A DNA stretch of 64,000 bases from Pseudarthrobacter raffinosi (GCF_023913735.1 NZ_JAMXBH010000002.1:62001-126000); one strand, 5' to 3'. Positions 1 through 8,911 are shown, counted from the stretch's first letter. The notes: a model not told the origin generated them from the letters alone. Translations and numbers: made by a program.

Positions 1-1316
1 TGCTCGACATCGGTTACAAGACCGAAGGTGTCATCCCCTCCCGCGAGCTGTCCATCAAGCACGACGTTGATCCCGGAGACGTTGTCTCCGTTGGCGATCT
101 CGTCGAAGCCCTGGTGCTCACCAAGGAAGACAAAGAAGGCCGCCTGATCCTCTCCAAGAAGCGGGCTCAGTACGAGCGCGCCTGGGGCGACATCGAGAAG
201 GTCAAGGAAGAAGACGGTGTTGTCACCGGTACCGTCATCGAGGTTGTCAAGGGTGGTCTTATCCTCGACATCGGTCTGCGCGGCTTCCTGCCCGCATCCC
301 TCGTCGAGATGCGCCGTGTGCGCGACCTCGCTCCGTACATCGGTCAGAAGATCGAAGCCAAAATCATCGAGCTGGACAAGAACCGCAACAACGTTGTGCT
401 GTCCCGCCGTGCCTGGCTCGAGCAGACCCAGTCCGAGGTCCGCTCCACGTTCCTCAACAAGCTGGAAAAGGGCCAGGTTCGTCCCGGCGTTGTTTCCTCT
501 ATCGTCAACTTCGGTGCCTTCGTGGACCTGGGCGGCGTAGACGGCCTCGTTCACGTTTCCGAGCTGTCCTGGAAGCACATCGACCACCCGTCCGAGGTTG
601 TCGAAGTTGGCCAGGAAGTCACTGTCGAGGTTCTCGAAGTCGACCTGGACCGCGAGCGTGTTTCCCTGTCGCTCAAGGCTACGCAGGAAGATCCGTGGCA
701 GACCTTCGCCCGCACCCACGCCCTCGGGCAGGTTGTTCCGGGTAAGGTCACCAAGCTCGTTCCGTTCGGTGCGTTCGTACGCGTCGAAGACGGCATCGAA
801 GGCCTCGTGCACATCTCCGAACTGGCAGTCCGCCACGTGGAGCTGGCTGAGCAGGTTGTCTCCGTTGGTGACGAGCTGTTCGTCAAGGTCATCGACATCG
901 ACCTCGAGCGCCGCCGCATCTCCCTCTCCCTCAAGCAGGCTAACGAGGGCGTTGACGCCGAGTCCACCGAATTCGATCCGGCGCTCTACGGCATGTCCGC
1001 TGAGTACGACGAAGAGGGCAACTACAAGTACCCGGAGGGCTTCGACCCGGAGTCCAACGAGTGGCTTGAAGGCTACGAGAACCAGCGCGCCGTCTGGGAG
1101 CAGCAGTACGCTGACGCCCAGACCCGCTGGGAAGCACACAAGAAGCAGGTTGCCCAGCACGCTGCTGACGACGCTGCAGCTGCAACGTCCGGTGACAGCG
1201 ATTCCGGCACCACCAGCTACTCTTCGGAGCCTGCTGCCGAGTCCAACGCCGGGGCCGGTACCCTTGCTTCGGACGAGGCTCTTGCAGCTCTGCGCGAGAA
1301 GCTGACCGGCAACTAA
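1..1316 (+). CDS. rpsA: 30S ribosomal protein S1, 5'-truncated by window edge
   Basis: Ribosomal protein S1 binds mRNA on the 30S subunit and helps unwind and position messages for initiation. The reading frame is open from base 3, so the start lies outside the window. The visible part holds the end of one S1 RNA-binding repeat and three complete repeats, each with the typical GAFVDL/GLVHVSEL or GAFVRV/GLVHISEL pattern and a closing VSLSLK or ISLSLK strand. An acidic, aromatic tail rich in Tyr, Glu and Asn follows (from about 960), then a low-complexity Ala/Ser/Asp tail, as in actinobacterial S1. A strong terminator follows directly. Identity is secure; only the N-terminus is missing. Confidence 0.97.
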   Translation, partial: LDIGYKTEGVIPSRELSIKHDVDPGDVVSVGDLVEALVLTKEDKEGRLILSKKRAQYERAWGDIEKVKEEDGVVTGTVIEVVKGGLILDIGLRGFLPASLVEMRRVRDLAPYIGQKIEAKIIELDKNRNNVVLSRRAWLEQTQSEVRSTFLNKLEKGQVRPGVVSSIVNFGAFVDLGGVDGLVHVSELSWKHIDHPSEVVEVGQEVTVEVLEVDLDRERVSLSLKATQEDPWQTFARTHALGQVVPGKVTKLVPFGAFVRVEDGIEGLVHISELAVRHVELAEQVVSVGDELFVKVIDIDLERRRISLSLKQANEGVDAESTEFDPALYGMSAEYDEEGNYKYPEGFDPESNEWLEGYENQRAVWEQQYADAQTRWEAHKKQVAQHAADDAAAATSGDSDSGTTSYSSEPAAESNAGAGTLASDEALAALREKLTGN

Positions 1317-1344
1317 TTGCCACCGGCCCGGGGCTTCCCGGGCC

Positions 1345-1386
1345 AGCACAGCGGGCCCCTGCGAAGGCAGGGGCCCGCTGTGCTTA
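1345..1386 (+). terminator. Intrinsic terminator of rpsA
   Basis: A perfect 18-bp inverted repeat (1345-1362 with 1367-1384, four-base loop GAAG) lies 29 bases after the rpsA stop. It is followed by only a short T-poor tail, as is common for terminators in high-GC actinobacteria. Confidence 0.85.
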
Positions 1387-1455
1387 ATGCGCCATCCGTG
1401 GTTGGCCGGCCATCTGACCAGCACTTAATGCTCCCAAACGAGGCTTTCGGTGCGT

Positions 1456-1980
1456 CTACTGCGAGTTAGTTGAGAGTACGACGACGGCACTCACCGCGCC
1501 GCCGTCGTCGTGCGTCAGGACCGCGCCAGCGGCGGTGAGGAGCCGCTGCGCGCCGATGTTGGCTGCCGTGGTGTTGGCCACGACCTGGTGCAGTCCCGCG
1601 CGGCGGGCTTCCGCCAACACCAGCCGCAACGCGGCGCCGCCGACACCGTGGCGGCGGTAGCTCCGGCCCAGCCAGATGCCCGTCTCAGCTGTTTCGTGTT
1701 GCGCCGTTTCCGCGTCCGTCAGCTTGAGCCTGATCGCGCCGGCCGGGCTGCCGTCGCATAGCACTGCCCAGCTCTTTTCCGCTACCGGTCCCTCCAGTCC
1801 CGCGGCTGCAGACCGGTGGTAGACGCGGAACCAGTCGATGCGTTCGGCATTCCAGCCCGTCCCGTTGCCCAGCGGCGGCGTGACGTCATCCGCGGACGCA
1901 TCCAGCTGCGCCAGCTGCAGCAGCCGCTCCAGCATGGGGTCGTCGACGTCTGCCAGACGGACTTCAGGGCAGCGGGACAT
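1456..1980 (-). CDS. GNAT-family N-acetyltransferase
   Basis: Predicted acetyl-CoA-dependent N-acetyltransferase of about 174 residues; the substrate cannot be told from sequence. The central acetyl-CoA-binding motif is visible as IWLGRSYRRHGVGGAAL (R-x-x-G-x-G type), followed by the helix LRLVLAEARRAGLHQV and the usual Asn (ANTTAANIGAQRLLTAAGA) where GNAT proteins place the late helix-strand pair. The ATG at 1980 is chosen because GGAGTGG stands about eight bases upstream; a longer frame with Arg/Pro-rich N-terminal residues is unlikely to be translated. The start overlaps the 3' end of the yigZ-like gene by 17 bases, so the two are probably cotranscribed and translationally coupled. Confidence 0.85.
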   Translation of the reverse strand: MSRCPEVRLADVDDPMLERLLQLAQLDASADDVTPPLGNGTGWNAERIDWFRVYHRSAAAGLEGPVAEKSWAVLCDGSPAGAIRLKLTDAETAQHETAETGIWLGRSYRRHGVGGAALRLVLAEARRAGLHQVVANTTAANIGAQRLLTAAGAVLTHDDGGAVSAVVVLSTNSQ

Positions 1981-2680
1981 CGAGCCACTCCGTTCCGGCC
2001 GGCGTGAGCACGGTTCTCCCGGCGGTGAGTGACAACACGCGATCGGTGGCGGCAGAAACTTCCGCGGCATCGTCAGGCACGGCCAGGCGAAGGACCGTGT
2101 CCTGCGCTCCGTAGGTGGTTTCCGCCATCACAAACCCGGCCGCGCGAAGGTCGTTCTCCAGCCGTCCCGCGGCGGAGTGCGGCACCGACGCCGAACAGAT
2201 CCGCAGCCGGCTGCGACGAACCAGTGGGGCCCGTTGCAGGGCCGCGGAAACCGACTCGGAATATGCACGCACCAGCCCACCCGCCCCCAGCAGGATGCCG
2301 CCGAAGTAGCGGACGACGACGGCGCTGACGTCGCTGAGGTCCGTCACGCCCGGCGCTGTTTCCCTCTTGATGATGGCCTCCAGCATGGGGATGCCGGCCG
2401 TGCCGGAGGGCTCGCCGTCGTCATTGGAGCGTTGGATGTCCCGGTCCGGCCCCAGGACGAACGCCGAGCAGTGGTGGCGGGCATCGTGGAACTCGCGGCG
2501 CAGGGCGGCCACCAGATCCCGCGCGGTGTCCTCATTGTCCGCGCGGCGCAGCACCGTGATGAACCTGGAGCGTTTGATCTCGATCTCGTGCCGGAACTCC
2601 GGCCCCAACGCGAGCGTGGTGTAGGCGGTGGCCCTGCTGTCTGCGGCGTCAGTGCTCTGTGTATCCGCTGTTTGTGCCAC
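1964..2680 (-). CDS. YigZ/IMPACT family protein
   Basis: Member of the UPF0029/IMPACT family (E. coli YigZ, eukaryotic IMPACT), 238 residues. Family members bind nucleic acid or ribosome-associated partners, but the bacterial role is unsettled. The N-terminal IMPACT domain shows the family signatures HHCSAFVLG, SNDDGEPSGTAG and VRYFGGILLGAGGLVRAY. A C-terminal ferredoxin-like domain (about residues 150-230) matches the DUF1949 region. The start is a GTG with no Shine-Dalgarno sequence. It sits exactly six bases after a TAAACT hexamer, pointing to a leaderless mRNA divergent from coaE. Confidence 0.93.
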   Translation of the reverse strand: MAQTADTQSTDAADSRATAYTTLALGPEFRHEIEIKRSRFITVLRRADNEDTARDLVAALRREFHDARHHCSAFVLGPDRDIQRSNDDGEPSGTAGIPMLEAIIKRETAPGVTDLSDVSAVVVRYFGGILLGAGGLVRAYSESVSAALQRAPLVRRSRLRICSASVPHSAAGRLENDLRAAGFVMAETTYGAQDTVLRLAVPDDAAEVSAATDRVLSLTAGRTVLTPAGTEWLDVPLP

Positions 2681-2686
2681 GTCTTC

Positions 2687-2696
2687 AGTTTAGGGT
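2687..2696. promoter_or_regulatory. Interlocked divergent -10 elements for yigZ-like gene and coaE
   Basis: Only 22 bases separate the two divergent start codons. On the plus strand TAGGGT (2691-2696) ends six bases before the coaE ATG. On the minus strand TAAACT (2692-2687) ends six bases before the GTG of the yigZ-like gene. The two TANNNT hexamers share two base pairs. Neither gene has a Shine-Dalgarno sequence, so both mRNAs are predicted to start at the initiation codon. The -35 regions would lie inside the opposite coding sequence and are not well conserved. Confidence 0.65.
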
Positions 2697-2702
2697 GGTG
2701 GG

Positions 2703-3917
2703 ATGCTGAAGATCGGTTTGACGGGCGGCATCGCCTCAGGGAAGTCAGTGGTCGCCACACGCCTGGCGGAGCTCGGTGCGGTGCTGGTGGACGCGGATGC
2801 GCTGGCTCGGGACGTCGTTGAACCGGGAACGCCGGGGCTGGCCAGCGTGGTGGAAGCCTTTGGAGAGGAAATGCTCGACGGCGGCGGCCGGCTGGATCGG
2901 GCCAGGCTGGGTGCCGTGGTGTTCGGCAATCCCTCGCAGCTGGCCGTGCTGAACGGCATTGTGCACCCGCTGGTCCGGGCCGCCGCGGCCAGGATCATCG
3001 CCACAGCCCCGGCCGGCGCCATTGTGGTCCAGGACATTCCACTGCTCGTGGAGACGGGCCAGGGGAGCGGCTTCCATCTTGTCCTTGTGGTGGACGCGGC
3101 CGATGACGTCAGGATCGCCCGGATGCTCGAACACCGCGGCATGACGGCCGAGGACGCCCGGTCACGCATGGCTGCCCAGGCCTCGCGCGGGGCGCGGCTG
3201 GCCGCTGCCGACGTCGTGCTGGACAACTCCGGATCACTGGCGGACGTGACGGCGCAGGTGGACCGGCTCTGGGCCGAACGACTGGTGCCGTTCGCGCGCA
3301 ATCTCCGGCGCAGCGTCAGGGCGGTCAGGGCAGGCATGGCAGTCTTGTCGGTGCCGCAGCAGGATTGGGCGGTCCAGGCTGCACGGCTTGGCGCCCGAAT
3401 CACGGCCGCAGCACCGGACGACATCCTGGCTGTGGACCATATCGGCTCCACAGCCGTGCCTGGCCTGGCAGCCAAGGACGTCATCGACCTCCAGGTCACG
3501 GTGTCCGATCTCAACGCCGCGGACCGGATCGCACCGCTGCTGGCCGCTGCTGGCTTCCCGGCCGTGCCGGGGGTTGGCTTCGACACTCCGAAACTGACGG
3601 ATCCGGACCCGGCGCAGTGGCAAAAACGCTTCCACGCCAACGCGGACCCCGGCCGCCCCGCCAACGTGCACGTACGGGCGGCCGGATCGGCCGGCTGGCG
3701 CTACGCGCTGCTCTTCCGCGACTGGCTCAGGAACGACACGGAAGCCGCCGCCTTGTATGAAGACCATAAACGCGCGTTGACCGAACAGTTTGCCGGCAGT
3801 AGAGGTACCCACGCCTATGCGGAGGCGAAGGAGCCGTGGTTCACGGACGTCGCCTGGCCGCGTATGGACGGTTGGGCTGCGCGCACGGGGTGGGTGCCGC
3901 CGTCGTACGCGCCCTGA
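2703..3917 (+). CDS. coaE: Dephospho-CoA kinase fused to GrpB/UPF0157 domain
   Basis: Catalyses the last step of coenzyme A synthesis, ATP-dependent 3'-phosphorylation of dephospho-CoA, in the cytosol. Residues 1 to about 200 form the CoaE kinase: P-loop GLTGGIASGKS at the N-terminus, a DADALARDVV motif, and IPLLVETG in the CoA-binding lid. Residues from about 205 to 404 form a GrpB/UPF0157 domain with the nucleotidyltransferase-like motif DHIGSTAVPGLAAKDVIDLQV split over strands. The same fusion is known in mycobacterial and other actinobacterial CoaE proteins, so the 404-residue length is normal for the group though twice that of E. coli CoaE. The start codon is leaderless, six bases after TAGGGT. 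Confidence 0.95.
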   Translation: MLKIGLTGGIASGKSVVATRLAELGAVLVDADALARDVVEPGTPGLASVVEAFGEEMLDGGGRLDRARLGAVVFGNPSQLAVLNGIVHPLVRAAAARIIATAPAGAIVVQDIPLLVETGQGSGFHLVLVVDAADDVRIARMLEHRGMTAEDARSRMAAQASRGARLAAADVVLDNSGSLADVTAQVDRLWAERLVPFARNLRRSVRAVRAGMAVLSVPQQDWAVQAARLGARITAAAPDDILAVDHIGSTAVPGLAAKDVIDLQVTVSDLNAADRIAPLLAAAGFPAVPGVGFDTPKLTDPDPAQWQKRFHANADPGRPANVHVRAAGSAGWRYALLFRDWLRNDTEAAALYEDHKRALTEQFAGSRGTHAYAEAKEPWFTDVAWPRMDGWAARTGWVPPSYAP

Positions 3918-3963
3918 TCCTGTCCGCCCGTTTAGGGTGATGTTCGCCGGTAACTGATCCGGC

Positions 3964-3991
3964 TTTCACTGTCGGTCCCCGGTTGTAGATT
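3964..3991 (+). promoter_or_regulatory. Candidate promoter of uvrB (leaderless)
   Basis: TTTCAC (3964-3969), a 16-base spacer and TAGATT (3986-3991) end six bases before the uvrB ATG. No Shine-Dalgarno sequence is present. No convincing LexA box was found here, unlike upstream of uvrA. Confidence 0.55.
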
Positions 3992-3997
3992 AGATGC

Positions 3998-6097
3998 ATG
4001 AGCCTTGCCCAGGAGATCAACCGCGTCGTCGCTCCGTTTGAAGTCATCAGCGAGTTCCAGCCGGCCGGCGACCAGCCTGCCGCCATCACCGAACTCACGG
4101 AGCGGATCAGGAACGGCGAAAAGGACGTTGTCCTGCTGGGCGCCACCGGCACCGGCAAGAGCGCCACCACGGCGTGGCTCATCGAACAGGTCCAGCGGCC
4201 CACGTTGGTCATGGTGCAGAACAAGACCCTGGCCGCCCAACTCGCCAACGAATTCCGTGAACTCCTGCCCAACAACGCGGTGGAGTACTTCGTTTCGTAC
4301 TACGACTACTACCAACCTGAGGCCTACGTAGCGCAGACGGACACCTTCATTGAGAAGGACTCGTCCATCAACGAGGAAGTGGAACGGCTCCGCCACTCCG
4401 CCACCAATGCGCTGCTGACCCGCCGGGACGTTATTGTGGTGGCCACGGTGTCCTGCATCTACGGCCTGGGCACGCCGGAAGAGTACATTGCCGGCATGGT
4501 CACGCTCCGCAAAGGGGCGCAGATGAACCGCGACGACCTGCTCCGGAAATTCGTCTCCATGCAGTACGCGCGCAACGACATGGACTTCCACCGCGGCACG
4601 TTCCGGGTCCGCGGCGACACCGTGGAAATCATCCCGATGTACGAGGAACTGGCCATCCGCATCGAATTCTTCGGAGACGAGATTGAGAACATCCACACTC
4701 TCCATCCGCTGACTGGCGAACTGATCCGGGACGAGGAGGAAATGTACGTCTTCCCGGCCTCGCACTATGTGGCCGGGCCCGAGCGGATGGCCCGGGCCAT
4801 CAAGCGGATTGAGGACGAACTCGCCGAACGCCTGGCCGTCCTGGAAGGCCAGAACAAGCTGGTGGAAGCCCAGCGGCTCCGGATGCGCACCACCTACGAC
4901 CTCGAAATGATGCAGCAGATGGGCTTCTGCAACGGCATCGAAAACTACTCGTCGCACATCGACGGCCGTGCCCGCGGGACCGCTCCGCACTGCCTCATCG
5001 ACTACTTCCCGGACGACTTCCTGCTGGTGATCGACGAATCCCATGTCACCGTGCCGCAGATCGGCGCCATGTACGAGGGCGACATGTCCCGCAAGCGGAA
5101 CCTCGTGGACTTCGGCTTCCGCCTGCCGTCGGCCATGGACAACCGACCGCTGAAATGGGACGAATTCCTCCAACGCGTGGGCCAGACGGTCTACCTGTCG
5201 GCCACGCCCGGCAAGTACGAACTCGGCAAGGCTGACGGCTTTGTGCAGCAGATCATCCGGCCCACCGGACTGATCGACCCCGAGGTGGTGGTCAAACCCA
5301 CCAAGGGCCAGATTGATGACCTCCTCGGCGAGATCAAGACCCGCACGGCAAAGAACGAACGCGTCCTGGTCACCACCCTGACCAAGCGGATGGCGGAGGA
5401 CCTCACCGACTACCTGCTGGGCCACGGCATCAAGGTCGAATACCTGCACTCGGACGTGGACACCCTCCGACGCGTTGAACTGCTCCGGGAACTCCGGATG
5501 GGTGTCTTCGACGTCCTGGTGGGCATCAACCTGCTTCGCGAAGGCCTGGACCTGCCCGAGGTCTCCCTCGTGAGCATCCTGGACGCGGACAAGGAAGGCT
5601 TCCTGCGCTCGGCGACTTCGCTGATCCAGACCATCGGCCGTGCTGCCCGCAACGTGTCCGGCGAGGTCCACATGTACGCGGACCGCATCACCGACTCCAT
5701 GGCCAAGGCTATCGACGAGACCAACCGGCGCCGCGCCATCCAGGTTGCCTACAACACGGAACGGGGCATCGATCCGCAGCCGCTGCGGAAGAAGATTGCC
5801 GACATTACCGACCAACTTGCCAAGGAAGACGCCGACACCCAGGAGCTGCTCAACAACAACCGGCTGGCCAAGGGCGCCAAACGTAGCAAGTCTGCGGCCA
5901 AGGGCGCGGCACAAGTCCGCAAGGACGGCCTCGCCGCGGCACCGGCCGAAGACCTCGTGGGCCTCATCGAACAGCTGACCGAACAGATGCACGGCGCTGC
6001 CACCGAACTCCAGTTCGAGCTGGCCGCGCGGATCCGGGACGAGGTCAGTGACCTTAAGAAGGAACTCCGCCAGATGCAGGCGGCCGGCCACGCCTAG
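3998..6097 (+). CDS. uvrB: Excinuclease ABC subunit UvrB
   Basis: Helicase-like damage-verification subunit of UvrABC nucleotide excision repair; it receives DNA from UvrA and positions UvrC for incision. The protein has 699 residues, normal for the family. Walker [14 protein letters not shown] is near residue 50. The beta-hairpin signature [16 protein letters not shown] follows, with DESH (Walker B) near 345, LSATPG, and the motif VI region [11 protein letters not shown]-terminal UVR motif that contacts UvrC lies at about 645-685. The ATG follows a TANNNT hexamer by six bases, so the transcript is probably leaderless. It is close to coaE in the same direction but appears to have its own promoter. 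Confidence 0.98.
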   Translation: MSLAQEINRVVAPFEVISEFQPAGDQPAAITELTERIRNGEKDVVLLGATGTGKSATTAWLIEQVQRPTLVMVQNKTLAAQLANEFRELLPNNAVEYFVSYYDYYQPEAYVAQTDTFIEKDSSINEEVERLRHSATNALLTRRDVIVVATVSCIYGLGTPEEYIAGMVTLRKGAQMNRDDLLRKFVSMQYARNDMDFHRGTFRVRGDTVEIIPMYEELAIRIEFFGDEIENIHTLHPLTGELIRDEEEMYVFPASHYVAGPERMARAIKRIEDELAERLAVLEGQNKLVEAQRLRMRTTYDLEMMQQMGFCNGIENYSSHIDGRARGTAPHCLIDYFPDDFLLVIDESHVTVPQIGAMYEGDMSRKRNLVDFGFRLPSAMDNRPLKWDEFLQRVGQTVYLSATPGKYELGKADGFVQQIIRPTGLIDPEVVVKPTKGQIDDLLGEIKTRTAKNERVLVTTLTKRMAEDLTDYLLGHGIKVEYLHSDVDTLRRVELLRELRMGVFDVLVGINLLREGLDLPEVSLVSILDADKEGFLRSATSLIQTIGRAARNVSGEVHMYADRITDSMAKAIDETNRRRAIQVAYNTERGIDPQPLRKKIADITDQLAKEDADTQELLNNNRLAKGAKRSKSAAKGAAQVRKDGLAAAPAEDLVGLIEQLTEQMHGAATELQFELAARIRDEVSDLKKELRQMQAAGHA

Positions 6098-6177
6098 TCC
6101 ACCCCCGGGCGTCGAAGGGACGTGGCAGTCGGGGCATGTTTCCGCATGTCGGGACGCTGCTGTACAGTTAACGTCAC

Positions 6178-6291
6178 GTAGGGGAGTATCCCGAGCGCTA
6201 CGATCGTCAGCACGCCAGGCACAGTTGCCTGGCCGGGCGTAGCGGGCCGCCATTTCAGCACCAAGTGCACAGGCTGGCCGGAGAGACTTAC
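6178..6291 (+). promoter_or_regulatory. yybP-ykoY (manganese) riboswitch upstream of terC
   Basis: The two conserved halves of the yybP-ykoY aptamer are visible: GTAGGGGAGTAT at 6178-6189 and CCGGAGAGACTTAC at 6278-6291. A variable stem region (CCAGGC...GCCTGG, 6214-6232) lies between them. The end segments GTA and TAC can close the P1 helix. This class binds Mn2+ and is known to sit in front of TerC-family and other Mn-exporter genes. The aptamer ends about 34 bases before the terC GTG and about 20 before its AAAGG ribosome-binding site, which allows translational or transcriptional control. Confidence 0.8.
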
Positions 6292-6324
6292 ACCATTTCT
6301 CTGTACCCTGCGAAAGGCTAACCT

Positions 6325-7353
6325 GTGCCCGAATTACCCGTGTGGTTCGAGGTCGGCTCACTTGTCGTCCTTGGCCTGATCCTCCTCATTGACCTTCTGC
6401 TGGTCGTCCGGCGCCCCCACGAGCCTTCCATGAAGGAAGCCGGCCTGTGGGTTGCGTTCTACGTCTCCCTGGCCCTGCTGTTCGCCGGGGCCATGTTCTT
6501 CTTTACCGGCGCCGAATTCGGCGGCCAGTTTGTGGCCGGCTGGGTCACTGAATACAGCCTCAGCATCGACAACCTGTTTGTCTTCATCATCATCATGGCC
6601 CGCTTCTCCGTGCCTCGTAAGTACCAGCAGGAAGTCCTGATGGTGGGCATCATCATCGCCCTGATCCTGCGCGGCATCTTCATCCTCCTCGGCGCCATCG
6701 TGATCGAGCAGTTCAGCTGGGTGTTCTACATCTTTGGCGCGTTCCTGCTCTGGACCGCCTGGAAGCAGGCCCAGGACGAAGGCGAGGACGAAGAGGACAA
6801 GGAAAACCCGCTCATCGCCCGGATCCGCAAGGTCATCCCCATGTCGGAGAAGTTCGACGGCGGCAAGCTGCGCACCACGGTGGACGGCAAGAAGGTCTTC
6901 ACCCCCATGCTGATCGTGTTCATCACCATCGGCCTGACCGACCTCCTCTTCGCAGTGGACTCGATTCCCGCGATCTTCGGCCTGACGCAGAGCCCGTTCA
7001 TCGTCTTCACCGCCAACCTGTTCGCCCTGATGGGCCTGCGCCAGCTCTACTTCCTGCTGGGTGGCCTGATGAACCGCCTGATCTACCTGAAGCACGCGCT
7101 GTCCTTCATCCTGGCGTTCATCGGCGTGAAGCTGGTGCTCCACGCCATGCACGTGAACGAACTGCCGTTCATCAATGGCGGCAACCACATCGAGTGGGCC
7201 CCGGAGATTCCGACATTCGTCTCCCTGGCCGTCATCGTGGGCACCATCATCGTTGCCGTGATTGCCAGCCTCCTGAGCTCCAAGGCAAAGACAGCCCACC
7301 TGGACCCCCGACTCGAGGAAGACGCCAAGAAGAGCCTCAGCGACGCCGAGTAG
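6325..7353 (+). CDS. TerC-family integral membrane protein, probable Mn exporter
   Basis: TerC/Alx-type membrane protein of 342 residues with about nine hydrophobic segments. Members with a yybP-ykoY riboswitch, such as E. coli Alx and B. subtilis YkoY/MeeY-type proteins, are linked to manganese efflux or to metallating exported proteins. Two family signatures carry paired acidic residues within the membrane: TEYSLSIDNLFVF near residue 75 and TDLLFAVDSIPAIFGLT near 210. The acidic loop QDEGEDEEDKENP separates the two halves. The start is GTG at 6325 with AAAGG seven bases upstream. The older label 'tellurium resistance' is not supported for this sub-type. Confidence 0.9.
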   Translation: MPELPVWFEVGSLVVLGLILLIDLLLVVRRPHEPSMKEAGLWVAFYVSLALLFAGAMFFFTGAEFGGQFVAGWVTEYSLSIDNLFVFIIIMARFSVPRKYQQEVLMVGIIIALILRGIFILLGAIVIEQFSWVFYIFGAFLLWTAWKQAQDEGEDEEDKENPLIARIRKVIPMSEKFDGGKLRTTVDGKKVFTPMLIVFITIGLTDLLFAVDSIPAIFGLTQSPFIVFTANLFALMGLRQLYFLLGGLMNRLIYLKHALSFILAFIGVKLVLHAMHVNELPFINGGNHIEWAPEIPTFVSLAVIVGTIIVAVIASLLSSKAKTAHLDPRLEEDAKKSLSDAE

Positions 7354-7388
7354 GCTGTCTCCGCGTTCCGTTGACGCACACTGCATTT

Positions 7389-7430
7389 CCACTGATCCCG
7401 GCCGCACGGCGGCCGGGATCAGTGGCTTAA
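7389..7430 (+). terminator. Intrinsic terminator after terC
   Basis: A perfect 17-bp inverted repeat (7389-7405 with 7409-7425, three-base loop) follows the terC stop by 35 bases. Confidence 0.85.
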
Positions 7431-7462
7431 TCTGCCCCCTGTAGGACCTGGCCGCCCAGGAC

Positions 7463-7468
7463 TATGCT
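7463..7468 (+). promoter_or_regulatory. -10 element of the MFS gene (leaderless)
   Basis: TATGCT ends exactly six bases before the ATG at 7475, and no Shine-Dalgarno sequence is present. This matches the leaderless pattern seen at other starts in the window. Confidence 0.5.
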
Positions 7469-7474
7469 CGGACC

Positions 7475-8911
7475 ATGGCCCGCACACTGATCACGGAAAG
7501 AGGAGTGCGCCAGGTGCAACGGCGCACCGTGGTGCTGCTGAGCGCGGCCCAGGTTTTCGGTGGCATCGGCACCGGAGCCACGGTTTCCATTGGGTCCATC
7601 CTGGCCGTGGAACAGTCAGGTTCCAGCGTGTGGGCGGGTGCCGTGGCCACGGTTATGACATTGGGGGCCGCGCTGACAGCACTGCCCCTTGCTTCGCTGG
7701 CGGACCGGCGGGGCCGTCGGGCCGGGCAGGTCACGGGGCTTTCCGCCGCCCTCGCCGGCACAGTTCTGATAGTGATGTCGGTGGTGTCCGGCTTGTTCGT
7801 CCTGCTGGTGCTGGGGGCGGTGGGCATCGGGGTGGGTACCGCGGCCAGCCTGCAGGCACGCTTCGCCGCCGTCGACCTTGCGGATGCTGAACACCGCGGC
7901 AGGGCGCTTTCCGCCGTGGTGTGGGCTGTGACGGTCGGCGCCGTGGCCGGACCCAACCTGATCCAGCCCGGCACCGTTGTGGGCCTGGCCCTCGGCCTGC
8001 CGCCCGTCGCCGGACCGTTCGTGATCTCCGCAGCCGGACTCCTGCTGGCCATTGTGCTGCTTTTCGCTGGCCTCAGGCCGGACCCGCTCCTGCTCGCGCG
8101 GGAAATCGCCGCCCAGGATCTTGCCGCCCGGGATCTTGCCACTCAGGAACCCGCCGCACTGGATCTCGACGCCCAGCCAGCTGGCGGGAAGATGCAGGGC
8201 ACGCCACCACGTACGGCAAATCAGCAAAGCGCCACCGCGCGCAACGCAGTCGGGGGATCGCTCGTCCGCGGGCTGCGGGCAATCCGCCAGTCCAGGGCTT
8301 CCTGGCTGGCGCTTGCCGCCGTCGTCGGAGCGCACGCCGTGATGGTGGGCGTGATGTCCATGACCCCGCTGCATTTGCAGGAACTCGTGGCCGGGCCTGG
8401 TGCCTCCCATGCCGGCCACGCCGCCTCCGGCGATGTCCTGGTGATCATCGGCTTCACCGTCTCCCTGCATATCGCAGGCATGTTCGCGTTGTCGCCGGTC
8501 ATGGGCTGGCTGACGGACAAGGCAGGCAGGACTGAGACCATCATGATCGGCTTCGCCACGCTGATCGCTGCCGTCGCCGTCGCCGGATTTGGCCAGACGT
8601 CCACCGTCGCGGTGGCCGTGGGACTTGTGCTGCTGGGCATGGGCTGGTCTGCGGCCACCATTTCCGGGTCCACGCTGCTGGCGGAGAGCGTCCCCCAGGA
8701 GTCCCGCGTGCTGGTCCAGGGGGTGTCGGACATGCTGATGGGCGCCGCAGGTGCGGTGGGCGGGGCCACTTCCGGACTGATCCTCAGCTGGGCCGGCTAC
8801 CTGGGGCTCAACATGGCAGGCGGACTGGTGGGGGCTGCTGTCCTGACCGCCGCCGTCGTTGCCCTGGTGGCGCGCCGCCGCAGCCCGGCGGCCGGCTCAG
8901 CTGCCGGCTGA
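7475..8911 (+). CDS. MFS transporter
   Basis: Major facilitator superfamily permease of 478 residues with about twelve membrane segments; substrate unknown, probably drug or small-molecule efflux. The loop 2-3 signature is seen as LADRRGRRAGQ near residue 70, and its half-repeat copy as LTDKAGRTE near 345. The central cytoplasmic loop (about residues 205-270) is long. It contains a four-unit pentapeptide repeat of the type AAxDL (8108-8167) encoded by 15-bp tandem DNA units. The gene is flanked upstream by the terC terminator. It overlaps the convergent peptidase gene by 15 bases, and the two stop codons sit in one stem-loop. Confidence 0.9.
   Translation: MARTLITERGVRQVQRRTVVLLSAAQVFGGIGTGATVSIGSILAVEQSGSSVWAGAVATVMTLGAALTALPLASLADRRGRRAGQVTGLSAALAGTVLIVMSVVSGLFVLLVLGAVGIGVGTAASLQARFAAVDLADAEHRGRALSAVVWAVTVGAVAGPNLIQPGTVVGLALGLPPVAGPFVISAAGLLLAIVLLFAGLRPDPLLLAREIAAQDLAARDLATQEPAALDLDAQPAGGKMQGTPPRTANQQSATARNAVGGSLVRGLRAIRQSRASWLALAAVVGAHAVMVGVMSMTPLHLQELVAGPGASHAGHAASGDVLVIIGFTVSLHIAGMFALSPVMGWLTDKAGRTETIMIGFATLIAAVAVAGFGQTSTVAVAVGLVLLGMGWSAATISGSTLLAESVPQESRVLVQGVSDMLMGAAGAVGGATSGLILSWAGYLGLNMAGGLVGAAVLTAAVVALVARRRSPAAGSAAG

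Noticed and set aside
3918..3997. SOS box upstream of uvrB
   Set aside because: GATGTTCGCC near 3940 recalls half of a LexA site but has no matching second half.
3932..6361. Very long open frame on the minus strand opposite uvrB
   Set aside because: It is antisense to a complete, strongly conserved uvrB and has a repetitive His/Val/Gly/Asp composition expected from the GC-rich shadow frame.
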